Assembly: GCA_963573305.1 (NCBI GenBank)
Contig: OY754327.1
Coordinates: 141,834,855-141,898,854, forward strand
Reading direction: 5' to 3'
Length of the DNA: 64,000 bases
Source of the DNA: Pyrrhosoma nymphula
Taxonomy: Eukaryota; Arthropoda; Insecta; Odonata; Coenagrionidae
Below are positions 1-11,271 of the stretch, piece after piece (within the stretch, counting starts at the first letter, position 1; every line of letters starts with the position of its first letter). Both the position numbers and the translations under genes were made by a program. A model generated the notes under the pieces. That model was not told the origin of the DNA and searched no databases. It was given only the letters and a program-made list of their open reading frames with translations.

Positions 1-79
1 CAATTGGTGTTTGGTGGAGAGAGAGAGTGGAGGCCTGAGAACGCTATGAGGGTAGAGTATGATGAACTTGTGGAAAGAA

Positions 80-157
80 TCGCACTTATATGCATTTGCG
101 GGTGAATCCGTAAAATTAATACCGTGGCTGGTCCCGGTATCCTTTAAATATGTCAAA
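80..157 (+). mobile_element. SINE tail fragment (5'-truncated copy)
   Basis: CGCACTTATATGCATTTGCGGG and TACCGTGGCTGGTCCCGG match the body and tail of the SINE at 303-480 in the same order, without the tRNA-like head. Confidence 0.75.
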
Positions 158-302
158 GAGAGCGAACACATCGTTGTGTTCAAAGTTTGATTTTAACCTT
201 GCTGACGTTGGCGCCAAGAGCACGCTTTGACTGCGCCTGTTACATTGTATGTCCGGCAGTCTTGAGAATCTTGTTCCTTTAAAGTCCATAAAAATCCACT
301 GG

Positions 303-480
303 GGAAGAGGACTGAGGTTGCTTAACTGGGTTGAGCACTCGATAACGAAGGATTCGGGTTCGAGTCCCGGTCAAGGCGAATGAGTTTTCCCCTGTGGAAT
401 TTTCGCACTCATGTACACTTGCGGGTGTCTACGTTAATGTAATACCGTGGCTTGTCCCGGCGTACTCAAAAGTTGTCAAA
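303..480 (+). mobile_element. tRNA-derived SINE
   Basis: A tRNA-like head has a Pol III B box (GGGTTCGAGTCCCGG at 356-370) and an A-box-like TTAACTGGGTTGAG upstream. The body runs on to a TACCGTGGCTTGTCCCGG tail, which also occurs alone at 80-157. The 54.16-kb copy shows the same head. Confidence 0.75.
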
Positions 481-589
481 AGGAGGGATGAAATATGCAG
501 TGTCCGAGTAAATACGCTAGAAATTACTGCATTGGAAGCGAATTGAAGAAGGAATTATATTGACTGGGGATATAGAATGTTATTAGAAA

Positions 590-1620
590 TGAAAGAATGA
601 GACCCATAAAAAGGGGAATGAAGTGGGTTCTGCAGGGGATGGATTGGGAAGGTTTGAAAGGTGGTGTTGGGATGGGTGGAAAGTTTCCAATATTCTTTTT
701 GCACTCGGTAGGTTGCATTAGGGGGTTCGGTGGGGGATCTTGCGGGTGGGGGGGGGGATTTGGGAATGGGGTGGAGAATGCGTGGCAGCGGGTGGCAAAA
801 TTTCGTCTGGACGAGGGAAGTGAAAAAAAGGGGGTAAAGATTGGAAACCTGGGCAAGGAGGAGGAGGATGCACTGCGACGTTTTTCTCTTCTTTTGTTTG
901 AAAGAAGAAGGGTAGCGGGAATTAGTATGGATTTATATTGTGCATTCGAGTGGACAGGTTCCGTGAAGGGGGGGGCGAGAGGTTATAAAGGGGGGAGGGT
1001 CTGTATAGCGAGGGGGAGGAGAGGAAGGAAAGAATGCGACTGATGACGGATTGAAAGCGGGCATATGGGAAAGTAGCGCGCGAGATTGTGGGAAACAATG
1101 GAGGAGGGAGATTGGAAGTGGGGCGGCGATGTGGCGAGGGATGGTTTGCGAGGGGGGGCGTGCGGGTGGGGGGGGGGAGAGTGGTGGCCGACGGATCGGT
1201 TATGTGCACGGATTGAACGGGGGGGGGGCGTGATGTGGGGGTGTGTTTGGAGAGGGAGGTACAGGAAGGAAGAGATTTTTTTGAAGAAGGGGGAAGTGTG
1301 AGGAGGCATATTAGTGCGACGCTCGGGACAGGAAGAGAGGGTTGATGCTGAGGGAGAAAGTGTCTGACGTCTACAGGGGTGGAGGGTTGGCGGGGGGGGG
1401 GGGGTGCTGCTGGAGGGACGCCGGGATAGAAAGAGAGAGAGAGTATTATAGGATCACGCGGGTGTGGATGCTGGTGGGACTCGATGGAGTCGCCCGCACT
1501 CATGTGCTTGGGTGTGGGTGGAGGCGGTTTCGGGGGTGGGAGTTTCGATGCGAGGGATATGGAATGATGTAGGAATGTGAATGCCGTGAGTAAGAGATGA
1601 ATAGAATGGAGGTTAAACAA
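590..1620. repeat. G-rich polypurine block
   Basis: The + strand is strongly purine-biased, with G runs of nine or more (near 751, 1171, 1217 and 1391) and a (GA)n run at 1428-1443. Several G runs sit close enough to form G-quadruplexes. Long readings on both strands here are low-complexity artefacts. Confidence 0.85.
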
Positions 1621-4600
1621 TGAGGAATAAAATACTTCAAAACGAGACCGGTTTTAGACAGACAGAGGAGGGAGAACACGAAGGGTTTCCTTGTAATATA
1701 ACTCTAGAATACATTATTCATTACCTTTATGCCTTTTTCGCAGCTTATTCAATAAATTTGCAATGATGGAATGTTTCTGTAGGAAAAGCATATTTTTGTA
1801 TTTAGACTAAAGGCATGAACATGACGTTGAAGCTACCCGTAACCTGTTTGTTCGACGATTAATTCAAGTACACAATATCCTCTTCTTATAATAATTGGCA
1901 CATAATCTCAATAAAGGCGTTGCAATTATATAGGTATTTTTTGAAGAGCATGGCATTCATTATCATCGACGTTTTCCAAGTATTGTACCGGAATATGGTA
2001 CAATTAATTACTTCTGCAGAGCTCACGCTTATCAACCTCGCATTTATGGAATCCTCTCGTTCTAATTTATGGTTGAAGCGAAGGTAGAATATAAACGTGT
2101 GTCAAAAAGAATCATATTCGTGGCGTGCTAAATGTCGAAAATTTCGCTCGTGGATCCTTGTTGCCAGGGGAAAACGATAAGCGGATGAACTGCGAGCATC
2201 CCGGCTCGTAAAAAACCTTGTAGACGAAAGGATCTCACGATCAGACAATCCATCCATTCAAAATTTCGCTCGTTCTTGTGTTGCAGCAGAGTAGCTGTCG
2301 GAGAGTCCGAAGCGACGTCGCTGTAACCGGGCTCTCACATTGTCGCCAAGGACGTCACACTCGGCTCATTCCTCCTCGGAAAAGAAATCCGACGAGTGTG
2401 AGGAGGGGCAGGAACAGGAGGAGTTTACGAGTTAGTGACGCCGAAATGAGGAGGAAACAAAGACAAGTGAACCAGTGCGATAGAGAGAGAGAGAGAGGGA
2501 AAACGGAGAGAAACAAACAAATAGAGATGGGAAGGTGATAAATGGAAATGATAAAGGGGCGAGAGAAACGGAGAGAGAGAGAAAGAAATGAAAGTTAGCG
2601 GAGACGAGAAGAGGAGGAGCAACACAAGGGCAAGAAAAATGTATAAAGGCTAGTGCGGAAGAGTTTTTAGGATGACAGATGGACGGGAAGGCCGTTATTT
2701 GGACGAACGAAGTTGAGAGAGAGAGAGGGAAGAGAGAGGGAGAGAGTGAAAGAGTGATGAGAATGAGGGGAAGGAGAAGAGAAAGAGAGAAGAAAGGATG
2801 TGGAGGGATGCAGATGGCAGTGCGTGGACCGGAGGGAGTTCGTTTGGGTCACGAGAGGAAGAGGGGAGCCGTGGTGTTGAGGAAGACGAAAAATCGGTGA
2901 AAGCGGCTCGAGTTGGGGGGGAAATATGAGAGGGGGGTTGCGTTCGAGGGGGTTGTTCGGGGGTGTGGAGATGGAGAGAGTATCAGGGGGGGGGTGAGTG
3001 GCAGTGGGGTGGGGCGACGATGATTAACCCCCGAGGGGAGAAGAGTAGGGGGGGAGGACAGTCTTTAGACGTGACATTCCGGAGAAATAATGGCAGCCAA
3101 GGTTCCTCGCATTCGCACGGCGTGCGTCGTTTTTCTAACAGGAAAACCCGATTATTTCAGGGCGCAGTGCAAACTTTAGTCCTGTCCTCCCAGGCGCAAC
3201 CAGATTAACATGTAAGAGACTGATTCAGGCCAAACCTTTTGGAGCTCAGTCATTTTTAATTAAAAACAAATATCTTAGTGTTTCACTAGCTGATAGCCCA
3301 TCACAAATGACGGGTAACATACTCACTGATGCAAATCTTATTGGTATTGATTTCTTTATGTGTGTTTTCATGGCAATATCAATGGTAATAGCCTTGTATC
3401 TGGAGGTTGTTCAAATGTTTACAAAATAGAAACATACGTGCTACAGTGCAACGTTGTCGACGGTAGTTTCGTGGTTGCTATGCAAATTTAACATGGGGCT
3501 TATGAGTTTCAGTCAAGGCGTGTTTATTTTTTAAATTTATCTGGGTCGAAAATGGACATTTGGAAATTGTTTCAGATAAGAGTGATACTATGTGAAGCAA
3601 ATGATACCAAAACTAACCATTATTGGTTCAATCACTTTCCATGATTAGCACTTCTCTGTATCCCCCCGGGAATTTTATTAGTGTATATAGATTTACGACT
3701 ACAGTTTCAGAAATTTAGAATTTCAATTCTTAATAATGGCAATGAATTCCCGAAACCATGGTCGTTAATACTTTTTCATGTAAAAAATACTGAACTATCA
3801 TTTTTTAAATAAAAATATTGAAAATTGCTGGAGTGAAAGCTTTCAGGACGACGCGACCTTCAGATGGTGAGGATTTTCGAGGTTTTCTACCGCGTCGACC
3901 CACGTCTGCTGAGGACAGTTTCGCCAGCGTTTCAGCTAGCTTCTTTAAATCTGAAGAGGGAAAGGCTGAAATTATGGTGAAGCTATCTTCAAAACACATG
4001 GATCAATGCGGTAGACGATCCGGGAAACCGTCACCATCAAGATGAAGAAGTAACTCGCGCCGCTAAAAACGTCGTGATCAGCCCCGTGAACCTCCCCCAC
4101 TCCGAAAATGTTAAACTGTTAGATACGGGTTAATCATCAATTAGGTGATTTAGCCGGAAAATTCGTCACCTTCGTCGAGACCGGCTAACGTATTCCTCTC
4201 TGGGCCGTAGGTAATCCGCCAATTATGAACATCTTCTGACCGAATCGTACGTTAGCTCCCCTCTCATCGGAAATTTGGTGCCGGTCATGAATTAACTGAT
4301 TCGTGGCGTAATCATTTCACTCTGTTTAGCTTCCTGAGCTAATTGTTGTGGAGCGTGGGGCCGCCATTGATTTGGGCGCGATGGGGAAAATTGCGCCTTT
4401 CGTTTTGTTCTCTTTTATATGATTTGATACCGATCCCTGCCGATAGTCGAAATGTTTTCATCTGATCATGTTAATTATTTGTTGATGAAATGATTACTCT
4501 GTGTGACTCCGATACTACGGAGCCTGAACACCTATTTATGTCGAATAAACTCTGGAGAATTTCACCACTCCATCGAGTCTTCATTTTTTAAAATTTAACT

Positions 4601-5740
4601 GTGAGTTGCCCTCGCCAGCTTTGAATACTTCCGCATAGCATTTCCATAGTGTCTTTTTTAAATTAGTAGCTTATTTTTTATGACATTTAGTACACTCAAT
4701 TGATATGTTTAAAATTTCAATAGTCCGATGCTCGTTGATGATTACCTCTGATTAATGATTATGTTCATTGGCAGAATTTATTCTTTCGTAAAATTATTGA
4801 AAAGCTAAGAGTATTAATGGGCTCATATTTTATTTCATAATTTAAATTGGTTAAATTAATCATTTGAGATAAATTTCATGCCAGATTAATTATTAATTCT
4901 CTCTCTCTCTTTAGTTGCATATTGCGTGATTAAAATTCAATGGAATTTGCGAAGCCGTAACCGAAACATGTGCATGAGCATGAAATATTTTCCTTTTTCG
5001 AAGTAAATAGCGAACCAAATGGTAAATGAATTACAGGCATCAATGATTCAAGCATACCTGAATTAATATTTACATTATTAAAAAATGATCGTTCAAAAGT
5101 AATGAAAAACGCCACCTTTATCTAGGGAATGTTAACAATTCAATACCAGAAAACCTGAAATTTTATTTTTAAGTTCATAGCTTCTTTCATCAAGGTATTG
5201 GCAGTTATCTTGTGAAGGAATTTATTTTGTTATGCTAAAGATCGGTGATAAGCCATTTTCAAATCGTTCCGGAATTAAAACCTACTCTGCAAAACAGAAG
5301 CCGTAGAATTAATGCGAGTGTTGAATTAAGGGGTATGTTCCAGTGCACGCCCTCTATTTGCCACTCGTATTGTATTTCGGCGCATCGACTCGCTTTTCCA
5401 CGAAGCAATATTCCCCGGAGCGAATGGAGGCCGGGGAAAAAATTGAGCGGCGAGCGTTGCGTGATATCACTAATTAAAAACAGAAATTGATAATGGTGAG
5501 CGAAGTATAAATTAATACAAAGTGTGCATCCGTCTGTTTGTTGACTCTTGGGATTGGGAGGGGGCTATTGCGCACATGGTAGGGCATAGTTTTTCATTAA
5601 ATTCCTTCAGAGCTTTCGATTTTAAATTCAACTTAGGGTACCAACTCGACGTTTATGCATATTTTTTTCTCGCGATTCTGTTTTTCATAATCTTTGAAAT
5701 TAACTTCCTGAGCGTCCCTCATAACGTCGCCTGTCCTCTT
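1621..5740. other. Non-coding stretch, apart from the 2385-3060 GA block
   Basis: Mostly AT-rich. AAAATTTCGCTCG occurs at 2138 and again at 2260. Nothing else recognisable; frames of 60-85 codons look random. Confidence 0.5.
2385..3060. repeat. GA-rich block with (GA)n tracts
   Basis: Purine-rich + strand with GA runs at 2481-2499 and 2713-2730 and scattered G runs. No coding evidence. Confidence 0.8.
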
Positions 5741-5916
5741 TCCCCCATCCCAAACGTTCAATTTCACCCCTTCATTTAGCTTCTATTCTCTTCAACCCAT
5801 GCCCATCACTTTTTCTCTGTACCCCTGCCACTTTCATCCCCTCTTGAGCTTCTCCTTCTCCTCTCCCCCCTCCCTTTCCCTTCCTCGTCGGATCCTCCTC
5901 TCTCATTCATCAACTC
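5741..5916 (+). repeat. Pyrimidine-rich direct repeat, left copy
   Basis: It begins CCCCATCCCAAACGTTCA and ends with TCTCATTCATCAAC, both repeated at 6256-6437. The middle shares the order CACCCCTTC, TAGCTTC, CTGTACCCCTGC, ACTTTCATC and CTTGAGC. It lies immediately left of dispersed repeat X copy 1. Confidence 0.85.
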
Positions 5917-5918
5917 CG

Positions 5919-6238
5919 TGTGTAACCCGAGAGGAAGTTACTGCTGGAGTGATTGTTACTAATGACCTTTGAATATTAAGGCGGCTTTACACATGAAATT
6001 TTAATTCTAAAGAAGTAACGAGTGTAGTGATGTCTTCGTGAGTATCACTACTTGCAGAGCATCGCTCTGCGTACACATTACTTCCTGTTTTTTTTCTCAA
6101 AGAAATAAACGATGGAAGTAAACAATGAGTATGGCGATTTCTAAACTCGCCCAATTTCCGCAATCAATGCATTTGAACATTGCACTCTTCTTGCTCCGCA
6201 GAAAATCGTAGATTATGAAACTGTTATAAGTTATATTT
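5919..6238. repeat. Dispersed repeat family X, copy 1
   Basis: This copy aligns in the same orientation with 14728-15026. Shared stretches include GTGATTGTTACTAA, GACCTTTGAATATTAAGG and GGCTTTACA, followed by weaker matches to the end. Inside it, GTAGTGAT can pair with ATCACTAC and GCAGAGC with GCTCTGC, enclosed by GAAGTAA and TTACTTC, giving a three-way fold. No coding sequence is visible. A non-autonomous transposon is likely. Confidence 0.75.
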
Positions 6239-6255
6239 AATATACAAATCCTATT

Positions 6256-6437
6256 TTCCCCATCCCAAACGTTCAGTTTTACCCCTTCCTCTAGCTTCCG
6301 TTTTGTTCAACCCACCCCTGCCACCGTTTTCCTTTTTATCTGTACCCCTGCTACTTTCATCATCCCTTGAGCCTTGCCTTATCCTCTCCACCACCATTGC
6401 CCACCCTCGTCAGGTTCTCCTCTCTCATTCATCAACG
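6256..6437 (+). repeat. Pyrimidine-rich direct repeat, right copy
   Basis: This is the second copy of 5741-5916, offset by 515 bp, and starts about 20 bp after repeat X copy 1. Together they form a direct-repeat/insert/direct-repeat structure. The CT-rich DNA continues without further repetition to about 6760. Confidence 0.85.
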
Positions 6438-7787
6438 CCCTCTTGCTCCTCCATCTCAGTCCCCCTCACTCACCCTCCCCAAAAGACCCTACTCCCCTCC
6501 ATCTCCCTCCCATGTTATTCAATCTCCTCCCATCCCTTGCTCGTCCTTCTCCACATTCTTTCTCTCTCATTCCTTTCGTCTCACGGATTCCATCCCTCAC
6601 ACTTTCGTCCTCTTGCCCTTTTTCCTATCCCATTTCCCTATCTTCCTCCTCCTTCTCGTTCTTCGCTCGTTTTCTTTTCCGCGTCATGCACTTTACTTCC
6701 CACGCCCTGGCCAAAAACGGCCCCTTCCTTCTTAGTTCCCCCTCCCCCATGAGGGCTCCACCAAAAAATTTATGGGCCTTGCTATATATACAGAGAATAA
6801 GAGGCTAAGAAGTCTGCAGACTCGAATAAAAATGTCGCCTTATAGGTGATGAAATCAAAGTGGTGAGGATTTAGTTACTTAAGGGATGTTTTATGCTCTG
6901 AGTTGGTTTTTTGCGTGGAGTTTTATAACTTAATGAATTAATTTTGGTGGAAAAGGAGGCTTTTGCTTTTTAAAAATCTTGAGGCCACAATTTTCTGTTA
7001 TCACAGCTCCACTAAGTTATTTTGGAGTGATAAAATGTAGGCACACCGGTAAAAGATTATCCTACTTAGAATTGATGAATTAAATATCGATTTGAGCAAA
7101 GTTATCTCCTCCTTAGAGTACAGAGTTTCTCTTAAGTACGCTATTTTACTTCGTAAGGAAGATAGTGTTAGTAGCAACATTAGATGGCCGTCTTGACTTG
7201 ATTCCATTGGAACTATTTCTTGCATTTTTATTTTTACATTATTATCCGCATAATCTCAAATTGAAGCTTTCCGCTATTGCTATTTAAAAACTTTGGTATC
7301 AGATTTGGCCATATTCATCGAATATGGGGCGTGAAGTAATGGCAACATTAAGCTGGTCTTCCTGTGTGTAGTACCTAGCTGTCTAAGGCCCAGTGTAGTT
7401 AACGCGGAAAAATACAGGAGGCGAAAAATTATACTTTAATTAAGCAACCCTAGAAGCTATCCTAAGTCAGGTAGGTATATTAGTAACAATGGTTATCGTC
7501 CTGGAATATCATACCAGTCTAAGGAATGCTTTACCTTGTATCCTTTGACTAAGTTTAGCGGTGGAAATCGCTCCGTAGGCAGTGCTCCGGCTATGGGTGG
7601 CTCCGGCTGTTTCCGTTCTTGCCGACATCCCGTTCTATCTCCTTCCCTGCCTCTGACTCTCCCATCATATATCTCCTTCCCTCCTCCATCTCCCTCCTCA
7701 CTCCCCTGCGCTTGTCACTCCCCGCCTACACTTCCCTCCGACGCAACCCTACACCGTACATTAGCGCTAGTATTTGTCTTGTAACAG

Positions 7788-8145
7788 TATAGCACGACTC
7801 AAGGAGACGTGCCACGGCCTACACGAGGAGAATTACACAATTTACCTATCTAGTCCTTCAAACAAAATGGAAACAAAAATGTATGTCTATGGGTCTCTTG
7901 GGGAAATAACTAAATGGAATAGAAGAGTGGAGCATCATATTTTGTTTATTGGATTACCACAGGAAATTTTGGCTATTCATCAGCATGTACCTATTGGGAG
8001 TAGAAGTTTTAATGTGACGAGAGCTTTTCCTAACGTAATAAGTATTTCATCGGGAAAATTTTCTGGAGCGTACAGGTACACGCTTTATGTATGCTGTCTT
8101 CTCACGCCTCAATTTATTGTTGGAAATATGGTAATAACCCTATAA
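7788..8145 (+). CDS. Unrecognised open frame, possible exon
   Basis: A non-repetitive open frame covers this stretch, following an AG acceptor-like TTGTAACAG. The first ATG is at 7867, which leaves about 92 codons to the stop at 8145. The text (for example TKWNRRVEHHILF and LPQEILAIHQHVPIG) is not low-complexity, unlike most long frames here. I recognise no domain. No partner exon, promoter or polyadenylation signal is evident, and a chance frame is quite possible. Confidence 0.2.
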
Positions 8146-8579
8146 TATGAATATACTCCTCCCTGTCATTTGTATTTGACAATAGTCAAACATTTTGCAT
8201 TGTATCAACATTGATCTCTCATCTTTAACTCTACTTGCTTTCTTTTACATTCTGGCTCTTTTTTGTAGTTCTAAATATTTCCTCTGATGCCCTGTTTTTA
8301 TGCCTTAGAGTGGTACTTACACTGTTTACGAGCATACATCCTGGTTCTCCTGGGACAATTTGGATCAGATAACTCGAAGACTATTGATCCTAATGGTATC
8401 AAAGCTTAGTGCCACGCTTACGGGACTATTAGCGTGTCTAATATTATGATCCGATTTGTATAGAGCCGGCAGATAACTAAAGGACAATAAATGTGGCACA
8501 TTTATGCACACTTTTCGTCAATGCTACTCTGATAACCCCCTCCACTACCGAGGGGTGACGACGAAAGTTTCTCCTCCAC

Positions 8580-9070
8580 CGGCGGCAGAACCAGATGCCA
8601 TTCCGAGAACGGGAGATATCTGAGGGGAAGTGGAGGTTGATGTGGAAGGGTAAAGAGGGTAGGAGGTGTGACCCGTCACGGTCCTTAGTAACAGGTCACA
8701 GGCCGGACATGAGCGTCCACACTGTGGGTGAACTCTCCGTCTCCGCCTCCGGCGCCCCCAAGCATTATCTCCGCGTTATGTCCGAGCTCGAACGGCGCGA
8801 TCGCTGTCTTCGCATGTGCGAGGCGGCGGCCGTGTGCAGGAGATACATGGGGTTGGGGTCAGCGGCCGGCATGGGGAGAGTTGATGACGGAAGTGAGGGC
8901 GGGGAGGAATGGATTAACACGTAGGGGGTATGGGAGATGGAGTTTCTCTGCGCTTCCGCTCTGGGTACTACTCATCGTAGGGAAGGCGGCGGCCGAGAAA
9001 TACAGGCTGAGGATCGATTTATTTTTGTGGCTGGTTTACTGTGTTCCCCTCCAGAGAGTTAGACTTTGAG
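8580..9070. other. GC- and CpG-rich patch without a recognised gene
   Basis: 8690-8870 is notably G+C-rich for this window. Two overlapping + strand frames of about 110 codons exist, with no known motif. A promoter-proximal segment or unannotated exon is possible but not shown. Confidence 0.3.
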
Positions 9071-10309
9071 TCCCGACAGTGGCGGAGGGACGGATACCAT
9101 AGAATTTCTCCTAAACATAAAAGGACGACTGGAAATGAATATCAGATTAGACCGAAAAATAGCATAAATACTCACAGAACACGTTTATGCTAAAAGGAAT
9201 ATGGAAGACGGAAGTGGACGGCTATCCCTGCGACAGGGGAATCGACTCAATCCAATAACGGATTTTCGAACTTAGCAAATAACAGCAAGAACGAGACTCA
9301 CTTCAAGCTATACTAAGGAACTGGCCGGATTCAATAGAAGAATTAGAGAGAAAAACGTTAATTGCGTCCCAAGAAATCAAGGAAAAATTGAAATAACTAT
9401 TCAATTGAGAAAGGAAGAGACCCCTGGAGAGATGGACGACCCCAGCGGCTAAGGATGAGCCCACCAGCTTACAGGAGTACGACAAAGAAAGAAGATGACA
9501 TCATTGTAAATAGTAAACTCGAATTGATAAGCTAGAAATAAGAACGGACCAGAAGAACTGAAGATAACACACTCACATATTATAATAATGATTGAAAATA
9601 ACCTATTTAATTAGTTTAATAATTATAAAAACAAATAATATAAGTAAAAGTATGGAAATAATAATTAGGTCAGAGTAAGATTTATAGTAAAATTATCGGG
9701 GGTTTAGTTAAAGAGGGACCCTGTAAAGCGCTTAAAAATAGTGAAATAAAGTTCCACCCAACCCTCGAATGGAGGGTGAGTATATGATGAAGTGGTGGAG
9801 ACTTCCAAGCGGAATCTTAATCCGTAGTTTGTGTGCAATGTGAATAACACATAAGTGTATTACTCCGCCCATTGGATGGACCGTTGGACAACTTGGCGCA
9901 ATCGGTTTCCTGTTTTTGACGTAATATTACGAGCATACGCTCCTGCGATATATAATTCCCTCTGGAACTACACGCCGCCAGATATTAAACGCGTAGGAAC
10001 GTAACTGATGCTAGTAAAAGAATAGGTGAGGAGTTAAGTAGGATAATTCCGAGTTTTCAATGTAAAATGAAACTGAATATATAGAATACAATGGTACTCA
10101 AAGTGGGGAAATATGATAAGATTAGAACAAGTATCACTATTCGTGGATAACAGATGGAATATGTCCTTGAATATATATACTCGTATTTGTAGCAAAATTA
10201 CAGCAGACGGGAGGAACAAACGAGAAATAAGGTTACATATGATAAGGAAAATATGGCAGAAGTAGCATTCAACAAGAAATAGTGGTACTCAACGTCATAA
10301 AATATTAGC
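9071..10309. other. AT-rich stretch, nothing recognised
   Basis: Many stops in all frames. An AATAAAG box lies near 9745, but no coding remnant was identified. Confidence 0.4.
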
Positions 10310-10497
10310 CTAAGCATATTGAATGAGAAGCAGTAACTTTGTAATTCCACATGTATTTATTGTAAACGACCTAGGTTTCGACGCAGCACGTCATCATCAG
10401 GTGAACCTCAGGTGATCCGTCATCATCGAAACCTAGATCGTTTACAATAAATACATGTGGAATTACAAAGTTACTGCTTCTCATTTAATATGCTAAG
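10310..10497. repeat. Near-perfect palindrome with 72-bp arms
   Basis: The left arm (10310-10381) and right arm (10426-10497) are inverted copies with about three mismatches in 72 positions. The 44-bp centre holds two direct copies of CGTCATCATC and two of TCAGGTGA. Each arm contains TCGAAACCTAG and an ACAATAAAT box. It lies directly before the retrotransposon tail at 10530. The near identity of the arms suggests a recent inverted duplication or a foldback element. Confidence 0.9.
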
Positions 10498-10529
10498 CAA
10501 ATTCCATAAAGTTACGCCTGAGACAACGG

Positions 10530-10990
10530 AAATTAGCCTAAGCCTTAGAATAAGAATGCTCAAAGTCTACGTGTGGAGTGTTTTAATGTTCGTAACTTTG
10601 ACGCAGGAATATTGTGTGAAGAAGGCAAGAAGCGTCTGAAATACGGTGTTATAGAAGGGTATTGAAAATTCGTTGGACTGTTAAGATCTCCAATATGAAT
10701 GCAGTCCTCCAAAAAGTTGAGGATGAGCCTATACTTTTGTACCCCTTGAAACGGCATGGAGATGAATGGTTTGGGCATATTTTACGGCGCATAGACTGGC
10801 TAAAATCTAATAGGGTGTACATTTAGAGGAAAACAGTGGAGGTACACCTACATCGAAAAACATAGAGAAAATTATGTAAGGTGTTTGATGCATATATCCT
10901 ATACCGCAGTGAGACATCTAGTAGAGGATACAAATCTGTGGGGTAATGCGATGGCTGCCAACCAGTCCAATGAATGAAAACCAAAGAAGA
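10530..10990 (+). mobile_element. Decayed 3' end of a non-LTR retrotransposon
   Basis: Pieces of a typical C-terminal retrotransposon polyprotein appear in shifting frames. They are MLKVYVWSVLMF near 10.55 kb, then CYRRVLKIRWTVKIS-like text in another frame, then EDEPILLYPLKRHGDEWFGH followed by ILRR (from 10719). A stop follows at about 10822. The last part reads ...AANQSNE-stop-KPKKKK just before a short AAG-rich tail near 10.98 kb. WFGHILRR corresponds to the common W-[IF]-GHVLR motif. Several stops and frameshifts show it is dead. The exact clade (CR1/RTE-like) is not determined. Confidence 0.7.
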
Positions 10991-11192
10991 AGAAAAGTTC
11001 ATGAATCATATTTAACAGATTTAAACATAAATAATCACCATCAACAATTGTTCTTTAAAACTTTAATAATACTTTTTCATTTTTTTTGTGTTAATAATCT
11101 AAAACATTAACTGTTTTAATTTATGTCTGGTTTGTCTATGCTGATCATAATGTGCACCTAAGAGTATAAAAGACAAAGAATTGATATGATAA

Positions 11193-11271
11193 AGGTATCC
11201 ATGAAGAAAAAACCAAAGGTGGTTTTCTCATCTTTGGTTTTCCACCTTTAGTTTTCTCATCATGGATATCC
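11193..11271 (-). repeat. 79-nt imperfect hairpin (pre-miRNA-sized)
   Basis: Arms of 29-30 nt (11193-11222 and 11242-11271) pair around a 19-nt loop. Four positions are not Watson-Crick. Read as minus-strand RNA, two of these become G-U wobbles, so the minus transcript would fold better than the plus one. Size and shape fit a microRNA precursor, but a small foldback repeat explains it equally well. Confidence 0.6.

Noticed and set aside
597..1620. Overlapping long frames on both strands (up to 232 codons)
   Set aside because: Gly/Arg- or Pro/Ser-rich translations caused by G-rich DNA; no domains or splice context.
10350..10440. Hammerhead-ribozyme-like CTGATGA...GAAA pattern on the minus strand of the palindrome
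   Set aside because: A GACG/CGTC stem can be drawn between the boxes but needs a mismatch at its base, and no partner for stem I or proper cleavage-site helix was found.
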